Assembly: GCA_017515475.1 (NCBI GenBank)
Contig: JAFWFS010000009.1
Span: forward strand, 1 to 51,710
Reading direction: 5' to 3'
Source: Erysipelotrichaceae bacterium
GTDB taxonomy: Bacteria > Bacillota_I > Bacilli_A > Erysipelotrichales > Erysipelotrichaceae
Length of the DNA stretch: 51,710 nucleotides
The notes beneath the pieces were generated by a model. That model was not told the DNA's origin and did not search any database. It saw only the letters and a list, made by a program, of their open reading frames with translations. A program made the position numbers and the translations under genes. Shown here in pieces: positions 43,184 to 50,073 of the stretch (within the stretch, counting starts at the first letter, position 1; each line of letters starts with the position of its first letter).

Positions 43184-44194
43184 ATGGAAGAAAAAATACG
43201 GGTAAATCTGCCGAAAAGAACGCATGATCTGCTGCTGAAGGATGCCGAAAACTTCGAATTCTTCAAGAAAGACGGATCTCTAAACAAGAATGCCTTTATC
43301 AACCGGCTGATCCTGAACTATCATCTGGACTACGCGAAGAAGCAGAAAGAGATGCTCGGTATCATCACCTCCAGCATTTCAAAGCTGGATGACGATCCTT
43401 TTCTGCTGGAAGAGACCGGATATCGGATCCTGAACAGACTGAACCTGAATCAGTACGGAACGGATGAAAACAGCGAAGTCCACATTTCTTTCCGTCCGGT
43501 CAGAGATTCCTCCAATACGATCGAATTCATCGAGAGCCATGAGCTGCGGGGATCATCAAGATCCAACTACTACAGAATGCTGTTTGATTCCTACTGCTCT
43601 TTGCCGCAGGACAAGAGAGAAAGGATCATCTTCCGGGATATTGCGGAACCGATCGAAGAAGCCATCGCGGAAGACCGGCAGATCTATCTGCTTTCCAAAA
43701 ACAACTATCTGCTTGGCCGTCCTGGTCTGATCCTGAACCCTTATTCGCTCTCCCTGACCAGGGAAGAACTGTACAACTATCTGCTTGCGGAGATATCGGA
43801 TGTAGGTGCCGTACGGACAACCAGACTATGCCGCATCCGCAACATCCGGATACTGCCGGAAAAAAGAGTATTTACCGATACAGTAAAAGAGAAGCTGGAG
43901 AAAATGGTCTTCAACGGACCTCAGTATCCCTATCGGGATGAAGAAGACGAGCCGATCCGGGTCCGGTTTACCGAAGAAGGACTGCGCATGTTCAAGGTCT
44001 ACTATCTTCACCGTCCTGTTCCAAGAAGCATTGAAGGAAACATCTATACCTTCGACTGTTCCTACATGCAGGCCTTGACTTATTTCTCGCGTTTTGGCGA
44101 AAACGCGCTAATCCTGGAGCCGAATAAACTCAGCATGGACATGCTGAACTACTACCGTTGCGCAGAGGAAAAATACGAGGAACTTGTTCAATAA
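43184..44194 (+). CDS. Ribbon-helix-helix WYL-domain transcription regulator
   Basis: A 336-residue regulator. The N-terminus (EKIRVNLPKRTHDLLLKDAE, then LNKNAFINRLILNYHLDY) fits a ribbon-helix-helix DNA-binding domain. The middle (about 150-235) is WYL-like (RIIFRDIAEPIEEAIAEDRQ, LLGRPGLILNPYSL). The end is a WYL C-terminal extension (NIYTFDCSYMQALTYFSRFG, then ALILEPNKLSMDMLNYY). WYL proteins control phage-defence and CRISPR loci by sensing nucleic acid or nucleotide ligands; RHH-WYL architecture is known from regulators near type VI-D CRISPR systems. No cas gene is present here. It is divergent from the 207-residue gene. Confidence 0.82.
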   Translation: MEEKIRVNLPKRTHDLLLKDAENFEFFKKDGSLNKNAFINRLILNYHLDYAKKQKEMLGIITSSISKLDDDPFLLEETGYRILNRLNLNQYGTDENSEVHISFRPVRDSSNTIEFIESHELRGSSRSNYYRMLFDSYCSLPQDKRERIIFRDIAEPIEEAIAEDRQIYLLSKNNYLLGRPGLILNPYSLSLTREELYNYLLAEISDVGAVRTTRLCRIRNIRILPEKRVFTDTVKEKLEKMVFNGPQYPYRDEEDEPIRVRFTEEGLRMFKVYYLHRPVPRSIEGNIYTFDCSYMQALTYFSRFGENALILEPNKLSMDMLNYYRCAEEKYEELVQ

Positions 44195-44223
44195 AAAATG
44201 CCGGATAGAATCCTATCCGGCAT
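44195..44223 (-). terminator. Intrinsic terminator of the GGCT-SepF unit
   Basis: ATGCCGGATAG and CTATCCGGCAT form an 11-bp stem around AATC. On the minus strand it is followed by TTTTTTATTG. A second hairpin (AAAACCGTATC/GATACGGTTTT) overlaps the end of the GGCT gene. Confidence 0.85.
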
Positions 44224-44253
44224 AATTATCCGATATCAAATAAAAAACCGTAT

Positions 44254-44631
44254 CTAAGCTCCATGATACGGTTTTCTTTCCATGTTCCATTTTCCTGTCG
44301 GGTCTCTCAGTTCCATCCCCTTAACGCTTCTGTTGTATTCGTAGACCCATGCATCGTAGGTCCTGTCTTTGGCTTCTACTTCCAGCAGTTTCCTGACGTA
44401 CAGATATCCTTCATCTTCGTATTCATCGCAATCCCTGAGCATCTCATCGTCGATCTCGTAGACTTCCCCGTAGACGTCAAAGCCTTCCACAGGAACGGCT
44501 GCCGGAAAGCTTCCCGTCTCATAGAGACCGTAGCCGTGAAGCACGGCATCCGCAATGTATCTCGAATTCTCCAGCCTGTAACAGGCTCTCTGTCCCTTCA
44601 TCAGGGTTCCGTAGGTAAACAGATAACTCAT
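44254..44631 (-). CDS. Gamma-glutamylcyclotransferase-like (AIG2/GGCT) protein
   Basis: A 125-residue GGCT-fold protein. The signature is LFTYGTLMKGQR near the start (substrate loop), with VYEIDDEMLRDCDEYEDEGY holding the candidate catalytic Glu. Family members release 5-oxoproline from gamma-glutamyl or gamma-glutamylamine compounds. The exact substrate is unknown. AAGGAG lies 7-8 nt before the ATG. It is the last gene of the unit with SepF, 11 nt after its stop. Confidence 0.88.
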   Translation of the reverse strand: MSYLFTYGTLMKGQRACYRLENSRYIADAVLHGYGLYETGSFPAAVPVEGFDVYGEVYEIDDEMLRDCDEYEDEGYLYVRKLLEVEAKDRTYDAWVYEYNRSVKGMELRDPTGKWNMERKPYHGA

Positions 44632-44642
44632 CGTACTACTCC

Positions 44643-45005
44643 TTATTCTTCAACGATTCCGATATTCTTAGGAGCACAGATAAAGACATTCTGATAAACT
44701 CTGGCAATCATGCCGTCCTTGGCCATCACAACGCCAGAAAGAAAATCAACTGTTCTTTGTCTTTCTTCAGCAGGCATCTTCTCCAGATTCAGAAGCACTG
44801 CCCTGCCGGATTTGATATGCTTGCACAGTTTTTCAACTTCATTAAAATGATCCGGTTTGACAACAATGACAAAAGCATCGACCTTTCCTATCGATTCACC
44901 AACCTGATAATCTCTTTCATAATCCTCTGCGCTTCCTTCGTCCGGATCATCGATATCGGGATCCGGTTTAAAGAGCCAGTTCTTTATGTCTTCCAGTATT
45001 TTCAT
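44643..45005 (-). CDS. sepF: SepF-like cell division protein
   Basis: A 120-residue SepF. The core runs from GKVDAFVIVVKPDHFNEVEK through AVLLNLEKMPAEERQRTVDF and LSGVVMAKDGMIARVYQNVF, ending in FICAPKNIGIVEE. SepF binds FtsZ and forms rings at the division septum. The N-terminus is short, with an amphipathic helix (MKILEDIKNWLFKP) fitting membrane attachment, then an acidic linker (DPDIDDPDEGSAEDYE). It is not beside ftsZ or the ylm genes here. The ATG lies 3 nt past the stop of the preceding gene with no separate ribosome site, so translation is probably coupled. Confidence 0.88.
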   Translation of the reverse strand: MKILEDIKNWLFKPDPDIDDPDEGSAEDYERDYQVGESIGKVDAFVIVVKPDHFNEVEKLCKHIKSGRAVLLNLEKMPAEERQRTVDFLSGVVMAKDGMIARVYQNVFICAPKNIGIVEE

Positions 45006-45008
45006 AAT

Positions 45009-45365
45009 TTAATTATACAGTTTTATGATCTCCATGATTTCCAGCACAATGGTCAGGATCAGTGCCAAAGCAAAATACCACGAGGGAGGAAATCTCTTGA
45101 GCAGAAATTCCCACATAAGCAATCCCGGCAGCAGAAAACAAAAAAGCAGAAACACAGGAAACAGTGAATGATCCGATAGTCCTACAGAAAAAGGAAGCAG
45201 GAGACTGAAAAGAATCAGATCGATCACAAAGAACGGATCGGAAGTGCTGCTTCTTTCTTTCTGTTCTTTGTTACCGTCAAAACCGCGGATCGATTCTCTG
45301 CGTTCTCTTTTCAGTTCTTCCGCAAGCCAGCTGTTTTCTTTTTCCAGTTCTTCTCTTTCTTTCAT
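45009..45365 (-). CDS. Hypothetical protein: coiled-coil plus membrane helices
   Basis: A 118-residue protein. A charged helix at the N-terminus (EREELEKENSWLAEELKRER), then three hydrophobic segments (about 47-62, 68-86 and 96-113; PFFVIDLILFSLLLPF, LFPVFLLFCFLLPGLLMWEF, WYFALALILTIVLEIMEI). It overlaps or abuts the next gene, sepF, by 3 nt and is preceded by a 25-residue frame whose stop abuts its ATG. The pairing suggests a membrane partner of SepF, as inference. No family recognised. Confidence 0.72.
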   Translation of the reverse strand: MKEREELEKENSWLAEELKRERRESIRGFDGNKEQKERSSTSDPFFVIDLILFSLLLPFSVGLSDHSLFPVFLLFCFLLPGLLMWEFLLKRFPPSWYFALALILTIVLEIMEIIKLYN

Positions 45366-45443
45366 TTATCCGATCCCTAAACCTCTAAGAATGATCTTCA
45401 TTCCCTTTATCACACAATAGAGAATGACAATTGTTGATAGCAT
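45366..45443 (-). CDS. Candidate 25-residue hydrophobic peptide
   Basis: A frame of 26 codons: MLSTIVILYCVIKGMKIILR then GLGIG, with AAGGAG 8 nt upstream of the ATG. The stop TAA abuts the ATG of the next gene (TAAATG). The ribosome site and close coupling favour expression; the size keeps it uncertain. It could be a short membrane peptide or only a coupling leader. Confidence 0.5.
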   Translation of the reverse strand: MLSTIVILYCVIKGMKIILRGLGIG

Positions 45444-45545
45444 TGTTGAACTCCTTATTATCTTTGACGAATCTGATGATACTCTTGTTGTTTTATTATC
45501 TCATAAACTCTTCCGGCTGAATATGTACCTCCCTGTAATCCTCTG

Positions 45546-46055
45546 TCATTTGAAGAGTTCTGCACTTATTTCACATTCGTTCTCATCAAAATATATAACA
45601 AAATCGCATCCGGATCTTATATAAAAACAGGTATACGGTCTTTCAATAACGATATTGTGACCCGGAAGTCTATCCTGGTACCTGCATTTGCTGTCTTCCT
45701 GTGCAATTCCGCCGAACTTGATCTCTCCACCGTCAAAATCAAACGATGGAAAACCTTTCATTTCAATCCTTCTGAAGCTATGAAAAATCATTTTTATGTG
45801 TCTTTCATCGAATTCTCTGTGGTAGTAGTTCATATCGCCTTCATAGTCGTATGAATAATGGAAATCCAGAACATGTATCCACCCTGTTAAGTCAAAAACA
45901 AGTTCTATATCATGTCCGAATTCTTTCCCTCTATGAATGGAGATATCTGTCAAACGTCCGTTTTCCATCGAAGGAAATCCTCCGATCTTTTCTATGATCT
46001 TGTCTGCACCTTTGATCAGCTGCAGTTCTATTTCATTCAGATAGGTTTTGTGCAT
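45546..46055 (-). CDS. Hypothetical protein, immunity-protein-like
   Basis: A 169-residue soluble protein. The start IKGADKIIEKIGGFPSMENG and the following DISIHRGKEFGHDIELVFDL recall Imm50-type immunity proteins, in which a FPSxxxA/R motif leads into beta strands; this is from memory. The remainder is beta-rich (HVLDFHYSYDYEGDMNYYHR). AAAGGA precedes the ATG. No toxin is nearby. Confidence 0.65.
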   Translation of the reverse strand: MHKTYLNEIELQLIKGADKIIEKIGGFPSMENGRLTDISIHRGKEFGHDIELVFDLTGWIHVLDFHYSYDYEGDMNYYHREFDERHIKMIFHSFRRIEMKGFPSFDFDGGEIKFGGIAQEDSKCRYQDRLPGHNIVIERPYTCFYIRSGCDFVIYFDENECEISAELFK

Positions 46056-46073
46056 TGTTGTAGTCCTTTGTAT

Positions 46074-46538
46074 CTAGTTGATCTTTTTATAGAACTCGAA
46101 TTTAAACAGACTCGGGATACAGATATCGATTTTATAGATCAGATCATTGTCGTTGATTTTAATGTCTATCACCATATCGCTCCTTTCTCCGGTATCGCTT
46201 ACCTGCAGCACATAGTCCATTATCTTGCCGATTTCATGCATCAGAAAAACCTTTGCATTGTTCTCTGCTATTGTAAAAACGGATTTAATCGGTTCAGAGA
46301 AAGGATCAAGGGTTTTCACTAAAGTGTGGTACGTCTCCCAGGATGATCCCTGCAGCACTTCGGCTTTGTCCTCGTAGTATTTGACAACGACATCCTTGCC
46401 TTTTCTTGGTTCAAAAACCCAGTTCGATTCCCAGGCGATGTCTTCATCAAACAGCTCATAGATCTCGCTGAAATCTTTGCTGATATAAGCATTCGCTATT
46501 CTGGTTAAATATTCTTCGTATAATTCGTCTTTTGACAT
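46074..46538 (-). CDS. NTF2/SnoaL-like small protein
   Basis: A 154-residue protein. The ATG at 46538 is chosen because GGAG lies 6-7 nt upstream, inside the first codons of a longer start at 46550. It has an NTF2-like order: helix (KDELYEEYLTRIANAYISKD), FDEDIAWESNWVFEP and GKDVVVKYYEDKAE, then beta strands to IDICIPSLFKFEF. Such folds serve as enzymes or immunity proteins; the active site is not evident. It is 18 nt upstream of the next gene on the same strand, so they may be co-transcribed. Confidence 0.65.
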   Translation of the reverse strand: MSKDELYEEYLTRIANAYISKDFSEIYELFDEDIAWESNWVFEPRKGKDVVVKYYEDKAEVLQGSSWETYHTLVKTLDPFSEPIKSVFTIAENNAKVFLMHEIGKIMDYVLQVSDTGERSDMVIDIKINDNDLIYKIDICIPSLFKFEFYKKIN

Positions 46539-46635
46539 TTTTTTCTCCATGGTAATTTTAGCTAATATAGTTGTACAAAAAAGCCGCCATCAATCTGCGC
46601 AGTGGTGCTGGCAGGTCCTTTATTTACCGCATTTA

Positions 46636-46658
46636 AAAAGGATCTTTCAGATCCTTAT
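46636..46658 (-). terminator. Terminator of the Nudix-SseB unit
   Basis: AAGGATCT pairs with AGATCCTT around TTC; the minus-strand tail is TTTTTAAATG. It lies 13 nt past the Nudix stop. Confidence 0.82.
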
Positions 46659-46668
46659 GTAAACACCA

Positions 46669-47397
46669 TTAATCGTAATGTGCAGTATAGAAGATCTTCT
46701 TATATGGATACTCCGTTTCCAGAGCCAGTGGTCCGTATTCCCGGTTGATCTGTTCCGTGTGCTTTTCATCTCTGACCGGAACATAGTCTGTATACCCCGT
46801 ATCCGGCATGTGGATCTCGGAGTACTGTTCCAGGACGTAGCCTCCACACTTTCTGCAGCGGTACAGCGTTCTGTCTCCTTCATCCCACATGTACAGCTGA
46901 TGTCCTTCAAAAGTGTCGCCAAAGCTTTTTATGTGTTCCAGATTCCTTCTTTCGAATTTCGCGTCATCCGCAAACATGCAGCAGATCTTCATGTCGCTGA
47001 CCAGACGTTCATTCACTTCTTTCAGGACATCTTTCAGCTGACCGTATGACAGCAGTTCGCATGCCTTTTCATATGGAAGAAATAGGATCTCTTTCACTTC
47101 CCCGTCATTGATGAAAGGAATCTTATCCTCAATATCCGCCATGAAATAGGAGACGGACTTTTTGGTGTTATTATTCAGATCATACGAAATCACGTATTGA
47201 AAATACGGATCAGGATCGACCTTTAGTCCTACTTCTTCATAGATCTCCCTGACGGCACATTCCCTGTCCGTTTCATCTTTCTTCATATGTCCTTTGGGAA
47301 AGGAATAGCAGTCATGTCTGTCTTTGATGATCAGGTATTCATAGATACTATTGTTTTTTCGGTAAAGCACTGCTCCGCAGCTGTATTCAGATTTCAT
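46669..47397 (-). CDS. Nudix hydrolase fused to a zinc-ribbon domain
   Basis: A 242-residue protein. The ATG at 47397 has AGGAGA about 8 nt upstream and overlaps the preceding gene by 11 nt; a longer start at 47430 has no site. The Nudix box is complete (GHMKKDETDRECAVREIYEE then VGL). About residues 1-140 are the hydrolase. The rest has a CRKCGGYVLEQYSEIHMP segment, a likely zinc ribbon half, with DYVPVRDEKHTEQINREYG. The substrate (nucleoside diphosphate linked to X) is unknown. The C-terminal domain looks like small immunity-like domains in Bacillota, which I cannot name. Confidence 0.82.
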   Translation of the reverse strand: MKSEYSCGAVLYRKNNSIYEYLIIKDRHDCYSFPKGHMKKDETDRECAVREIYEEVGLKVDPDPYFQYVISYDLNNNTKKSVSYFMADIEDKIPFINDGEVKEILFLPYEKACELLSYGQLKDVLKEVNERLVSDMKICCMFADDAKFERRNLEHIKSFGDTFEGHQLYMWDEGDRTLYRCRKCGGYVLEQYSEIHMPDTGYTDYVPVRDEKHTEQINREYGPLALETEYPYKKIFYTAHYD

Positions 47398-47932
47398 GTA
47401 CCGTTTCTCCTGTTTCTCCATCCACCGCATGAACCCTGTCGACTCCCATGCCCTTGAATATCAAAGCCTTCAGGGTCCAACCTTCAAACCCGAAAGGATA
47501 CTTCGTTCCCGGATCAAGAACGATTCCTCCATATTTCGGATTCTTCTTTGCGTATTCCATCAGTTCCGGATAGCTGATGCCATGATTCAGGCAATACTCC
47601 GGATCGTCAAGAAGTTCATAGTTCATCTGATTGTCGTAGACGTAGGAACAGACTTCTTTCAGACTTACCGGTCTGTATTCTTCAATGCCTTCGTGGTTCT
47701 CCATGCTGGTAAACAGCGGGATGAAGTATTCGCCGTCTGTTTCATATGCCATCGCTTCACCGTGGTTCAACGGCGCATACAGGTTGATCTGCTCATTCTT
47801 GTACACTTCAGCTCCGGCAAGGATGATGTCGTTGATATAAGGCGTGCTGTTGTCGTCAGTGATACTTCCATCTCTGTATCCGTTCATCAGGTTTATCATT
47901 TTCTCTTTCAGATCTGCAAGTTCTTTTTCCAT
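47387..47932 (-). CDS. SseB-like domain protein
   Basis: A 181-residue soluble protein with the SseB N-terminal-like pattern: helix (ELADLKEKMINLMNGYRDGS), then INLYAPLNHGEAMAYETDGE and FIPLFTSMENHEGI. The C-terminal half includes GIVLDPGTKYPFGFEGWTLK. SseB-type domains occur in type VII or toxin-related proteins and in many orphans; the function is unclear. It overlaps the Nudix gene by 11 nt, so the two are coupled. The ribosome site is GGGAGG near the ATG. Confidence 0.75.
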   Translation of the reverse strand: MEKELADLKEKMINLMNGYRDGSITDDNSTPYINDIILAGAEVYKNEQINLYAPLNHGEAMAYETDGEYFIPLFTSMENHEGIEEYRPVSLKEVCSYVYDNQMNYELLDDPEYCLNHGISYPELMEYAKKNPKYGGIVLDPGTKYPFGFEGWTLKALIFKGMGVDRVHAVDGETGETVHEI

Positions 47933-48002
47933 AAGCTTTCCTCCCTCACTTTCATTCTGGATCTTCTGTCTTTTTTTCTACAGCAGACGTCCATTGAACA
48001 GC

Positions 48003-48033
48003 AAAAGAAAAACTCAAGGTTCTCTTGAGTTTT
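48003..48033 (-). terminator. Intrinsic terminator of the HTH-HD gene
   Basis: AAAACTCAAG and CTTGAGTTTT pair around GTTCT; the minus-strand tail is TTTCTTTTGC. It abuts the stop codon. The arms contain ACTCAAG, the half-site of the palindrome at 48945-48965. Confidence 0.85.
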
Positions 48034-48864
48034 CTACATCAGTCTTTTGTATATGTCCAGCATGGATTCCATCTGGTACTGCAGCAGCCAGGCGGCGTTG
48101 TTGTATTCAGGCTGCGCCTTTACTACCTTCAGCAGCGGAAGCACATACTGCTCTGTTTCCTTGATCATCCGGTAGATCCTATCTCTGCTTAGACCCCAGG
48201 ACATCGTGGTCAGGTTGTTGCACCGGTCAACGCACTTGATCAGTGCGGCTTTCGGATTGGAAGTCAGTGCTTTAAAATACGTTTTCATGACTTCCTCGCG
48301 GTTGTCGTCATCCGTCTTTTCATGAGTCATCAGTCTGACCAGTTGCTTTGTTTCTTCTCCTACCGGAAGGTCGTCTAAAGTATACTCCGTATCCTCTACG
48401 ACATCATGCAGCAGGCAGGCGGCAATGACGGAATCATCCCTGATGTCCATCGCTAGACAGTGACAGGCAACATTCAAAGGATGATAGACAAATGGAATAT
48501 CTGATCTCTTTTTCGTCTGTCCTTCATGGGCTTTTACAGCAAAGTCTAAAGCTTTCAAAGTATCCTTCATCTGGTACGCTTTTGCGGTCGCTTTGATAAA
48601 GGTGAACATATGTTTCCAGTCGTAGATGTTCTTGGTCGTTTTAAATGTCGTACCGTTCCTGTCTTCCACCAGAGAGGAAACCGATACATCCAGCACTTTA
48701 GCCAACTCTATCAGATTCCATGCTTCAGGAATAAACTCGTCTCTCTCCCAGGAAGAGACCGCCTGAAATGAAACATTCAGCTTTTCCGCTACTTCGGCCT
48801 GGGTCATGCCTTTGTCTTTTCTGGCTTTTGCGATTCTTGAACCGATTGTTGTTTTTTCTTTCAT
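48034..48864 (-). CDS. HTH regulator fused to a SpoT-type (p)ppGpp hydrolase
   Basis: A 276-residue two-domain protein. Residues about 6-65 form an XRE HTH (KDKGMTQAEVAEKLNVSFQA then VSSWER). Residues about 95-276 are an HD hydrolase of the RelA/SpoT/MESH1 type: AHEGQTKKRSDIPFVYHPLN (His128), LLHDVVEDT (His153-Asp154, Glu157-Asp158) and CVDRCNNLTT (Asp213, Asn217). It has no synthetase domain. It would cleave (p)ppGpp or a related nucleotide and could use the HTH to link that to transcription. GAGG precedes the ATG. A perfect palindrome lies 80-100 bp upstream. Confidence 0.85.
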   Translation of the reverse strand: MKEKTTIGSRIAKARKDKGMTQAEVAEKLNVSFQAVSSWERDEFIPEAWNLIELAKVLDVSVSSLVEDRNGTTFKTTKNIYDWKHMFTFIKATAKAYQMKDTLKALDFAVKAHEGQTKKRSDIPFVYHPLNVACHCLAMDIRDDSVIAACLLHDVVEDTEYTLDDLPVGEETKQLVRLMTHEKTDDDNREEVMKTYFKALTSNPKAALIKCVDRCNNLTTMSWGLSRDRIYRMIKETEQYVLPLLKVVKAQPEYNNAAWLLQYQMESMLDIYKRLM

Positions 48865-48944
48865 AACTAGTACCTCCCTACGTCTTTATCTTAAAGTATC
48901 GCCTGAGTTTCAAACAGCAGGCTGTCATTGAGTAATCCATACTA

Positions 48945-48965
48945 TACTCAAGTTTAACTTGAGTA
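48945..48965. promoter_or_regulatory. Perfect palindrome, candidate operator
   Basis: Arms TACTCAAGTT and AACTTGAGTA are separated by a single T, giving 21 bp of perfect dyad. It lies upstream of the HTH-hydrolase gene and overlaps the last codons of the preceding one. TATAGT on the minus strand abuts it (48941-48946). It is the most likely binding site for the XRE domain. Confidence 0.7.
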
Positions 48966-49526
48966 CAGTATTATTATAAATCGTTTTCGTTTCTTTGACA
49001 ATTTTCGGTTTCTTTTTCTAAGGGAATTCTTACGATCACCTTTATTCCTTTCTTGTTTCCCCCACTTCATCGGAGGCAGTCCGCGCTTTCTACATTCTTC
49101 ATCTATTGCCTGTTTCAGCTGATTCGCTGTCAACCGTGCCTTACCGTTATCTAGTATGGGAGTCAATTTATTCTGTTTCCTTTCCGGTTTTTCCTGACAT
49201 TTTCGTTCAACCCAAGCGTTGTATCTTTCAATATCCGGTTCTTCAACCAGCCAGTGATAGTTGTCTATGAATTCTTTCACATTCAGCGGATATCTGGTTC
49301 CATTGCACCAGATAGCCATGCAGGTTATATTTGACTGAGAGACTTCTTTATTCAAGACATCAATGTTTACAGCAATGATTTTGTCTCCGTCGTTGATTCG
49401 ATTCAGATCGTGATAAATGACATATCCTTTCTCTTTTAAGAATTCGATCAGTCTTCTGTATTCATCAAGGTCTTTGTCTGAAACGGGAATCCTCCATGTT
49501 TCCTTAGAAATTCTATTTTCTGTCAT
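48954..49526 (-). CDS. Hypothetical protein with basic C-terminus
   Basis: A 190-residue soluble protein. Residues 1-110 look folded (DLDEYRRLIEFLKEKGYVIY, then NYHWLVEEPDIERYNAWVER), while the last 50 residues are very basic (RKNSLRKRNRKLSKKRKRF), suggesting nucleic-acid or membrane contact. AAGGAGG lies about 10 nt before the ATG. The stop lies in the palindrome used by the next gene. I recognise no family. Confidence 0.68.
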   Translation of the reverse strand: MTENRISKETWRIPVSDKDLDEYRRLIEFLKEKGYVIYHDLNRINDGDKIIAVNIDVLNKEVSQSNITCMAIWCNGTRYPLNVKEFIDNYHWLVEEPDIERYNAWVERKCQEKPERKQNKLTPILDNGKARLTANQLKQAIDEECRKRGLPPMKWGKQERNKGDRKNSLRKRNRKLSKKRKRFIIILYSS

Positions 49527-49662
49527 CTTGATTGTGTTCCTCCTTTGTAATCAGAATTGTCATACGTATGATTATCCCTGATTCCGTTTTTCTTCTTTGG
49601 CACCAGGCGTCAGTCGTGTCTATTCAGCTTTTTTCTACCGATGCAATGCTCTTTTCTGCTGT

Positions 49663-49836
49663 TCATTTGTCATCCTTTTGTTTTTCATTGCAGTCTCCTT
49701 TAGGCTTGCTTCCGGGAATGATCGCCTTTGCTCCATGTCCATAGACTGTTTTAAGCTTTAAGCCGTGCTTTCTGAATACTTCTTCAATCTTTCTGTTGTA
49801 GTCTTCGATTTCTTCCTTTGTTCTTTCTTGTTTCAT
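49663..49836 (-). CDS. Small charged protein downstream of a SAM riboswitch
   Basis: A 57-residue hydrophilic protein (MKQERTKEEIEDYNRKIEEV then FRKHGLKLK), mostly one charged helix with a basic tail. GGAGG is 7-11 nt before the ATG at 49836; a longer in-frame start at 49935 would read through the riboswitch and its terminator and is rejected. It is the first gene after a SAM-type riboswitch, yet it has no link to methionine or SAM. Function unknown. Confidence 0.6.
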   Translation of the reverse strand: MKQERTKEEIEDYNRKIEEVFRKHGLKLKTVYGHGAKAIIPGSKPKGDCNEKQKDDK

Positions 49837-50073
49837 TTCCTTTCCTCCTTCAATACCCATAAAGAGCAGGAAAAGAAAAACTCCCATCGCATGACGGGAG
49901 TTTGCATACAGGTTATGAATCATCCCATCATTCAAGCCTTAGCACCTTGTCCCATGGATAGGTTGCTGTACGGTCATTGAGCTTGTCTCTCGCGTACTCT
50001 TTATGGTGATTCCAATATAACATGACGTCTGTGCAAAAAACAAGACAGCTTTCTTTCTTTCAACAACTTCAAA
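49837..50073. other. Riboswitch leader and spacer up to the IS30 end
   Basis: This stretch has no gene. Its left part is the SAM riboswitch and terminator; the rest is spacer, with a TATATT-like box on the minus strand at 50014-50019, before the candidate IS30 left end near 50074. Confidence 0.5.
49873..50012 (-). promoter_or_regulatory. SAM (S-box) riboswitch with intrinsic terminator
   Basis: Read on the minus strand the element has the S-box core in order: AAAGAG (49998-50003), a P2 stem GTACG (49993-49997)/CGTAC (49968-49972) enclosing GAGAGACAAGCTCAATGA, GCAACC (49961-49966), AAGGTGCTAA (49939-49948), and closing P1 pairing GAATCA (50007-50012)/TGATTC (49917-49922). A hairpin TGAAT/ATTCA (49916-49934) overlaps P1. 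A terminator follows (AAACTCCC/GGGAGTTT, 49878-49903, then a T-run). It would shut off transcription when SAM is high. P2b is GAG/CTC rather than the usual GGG/CCC. Confidence 0.75.

Noticed and set aside
38911..46620. Possible repeat shared by 38911-38970 and 46572-46620 (TTGTACAAAAAA and GGCAGGT)
   Set aside because: Only two short words match; the remainder does not align.
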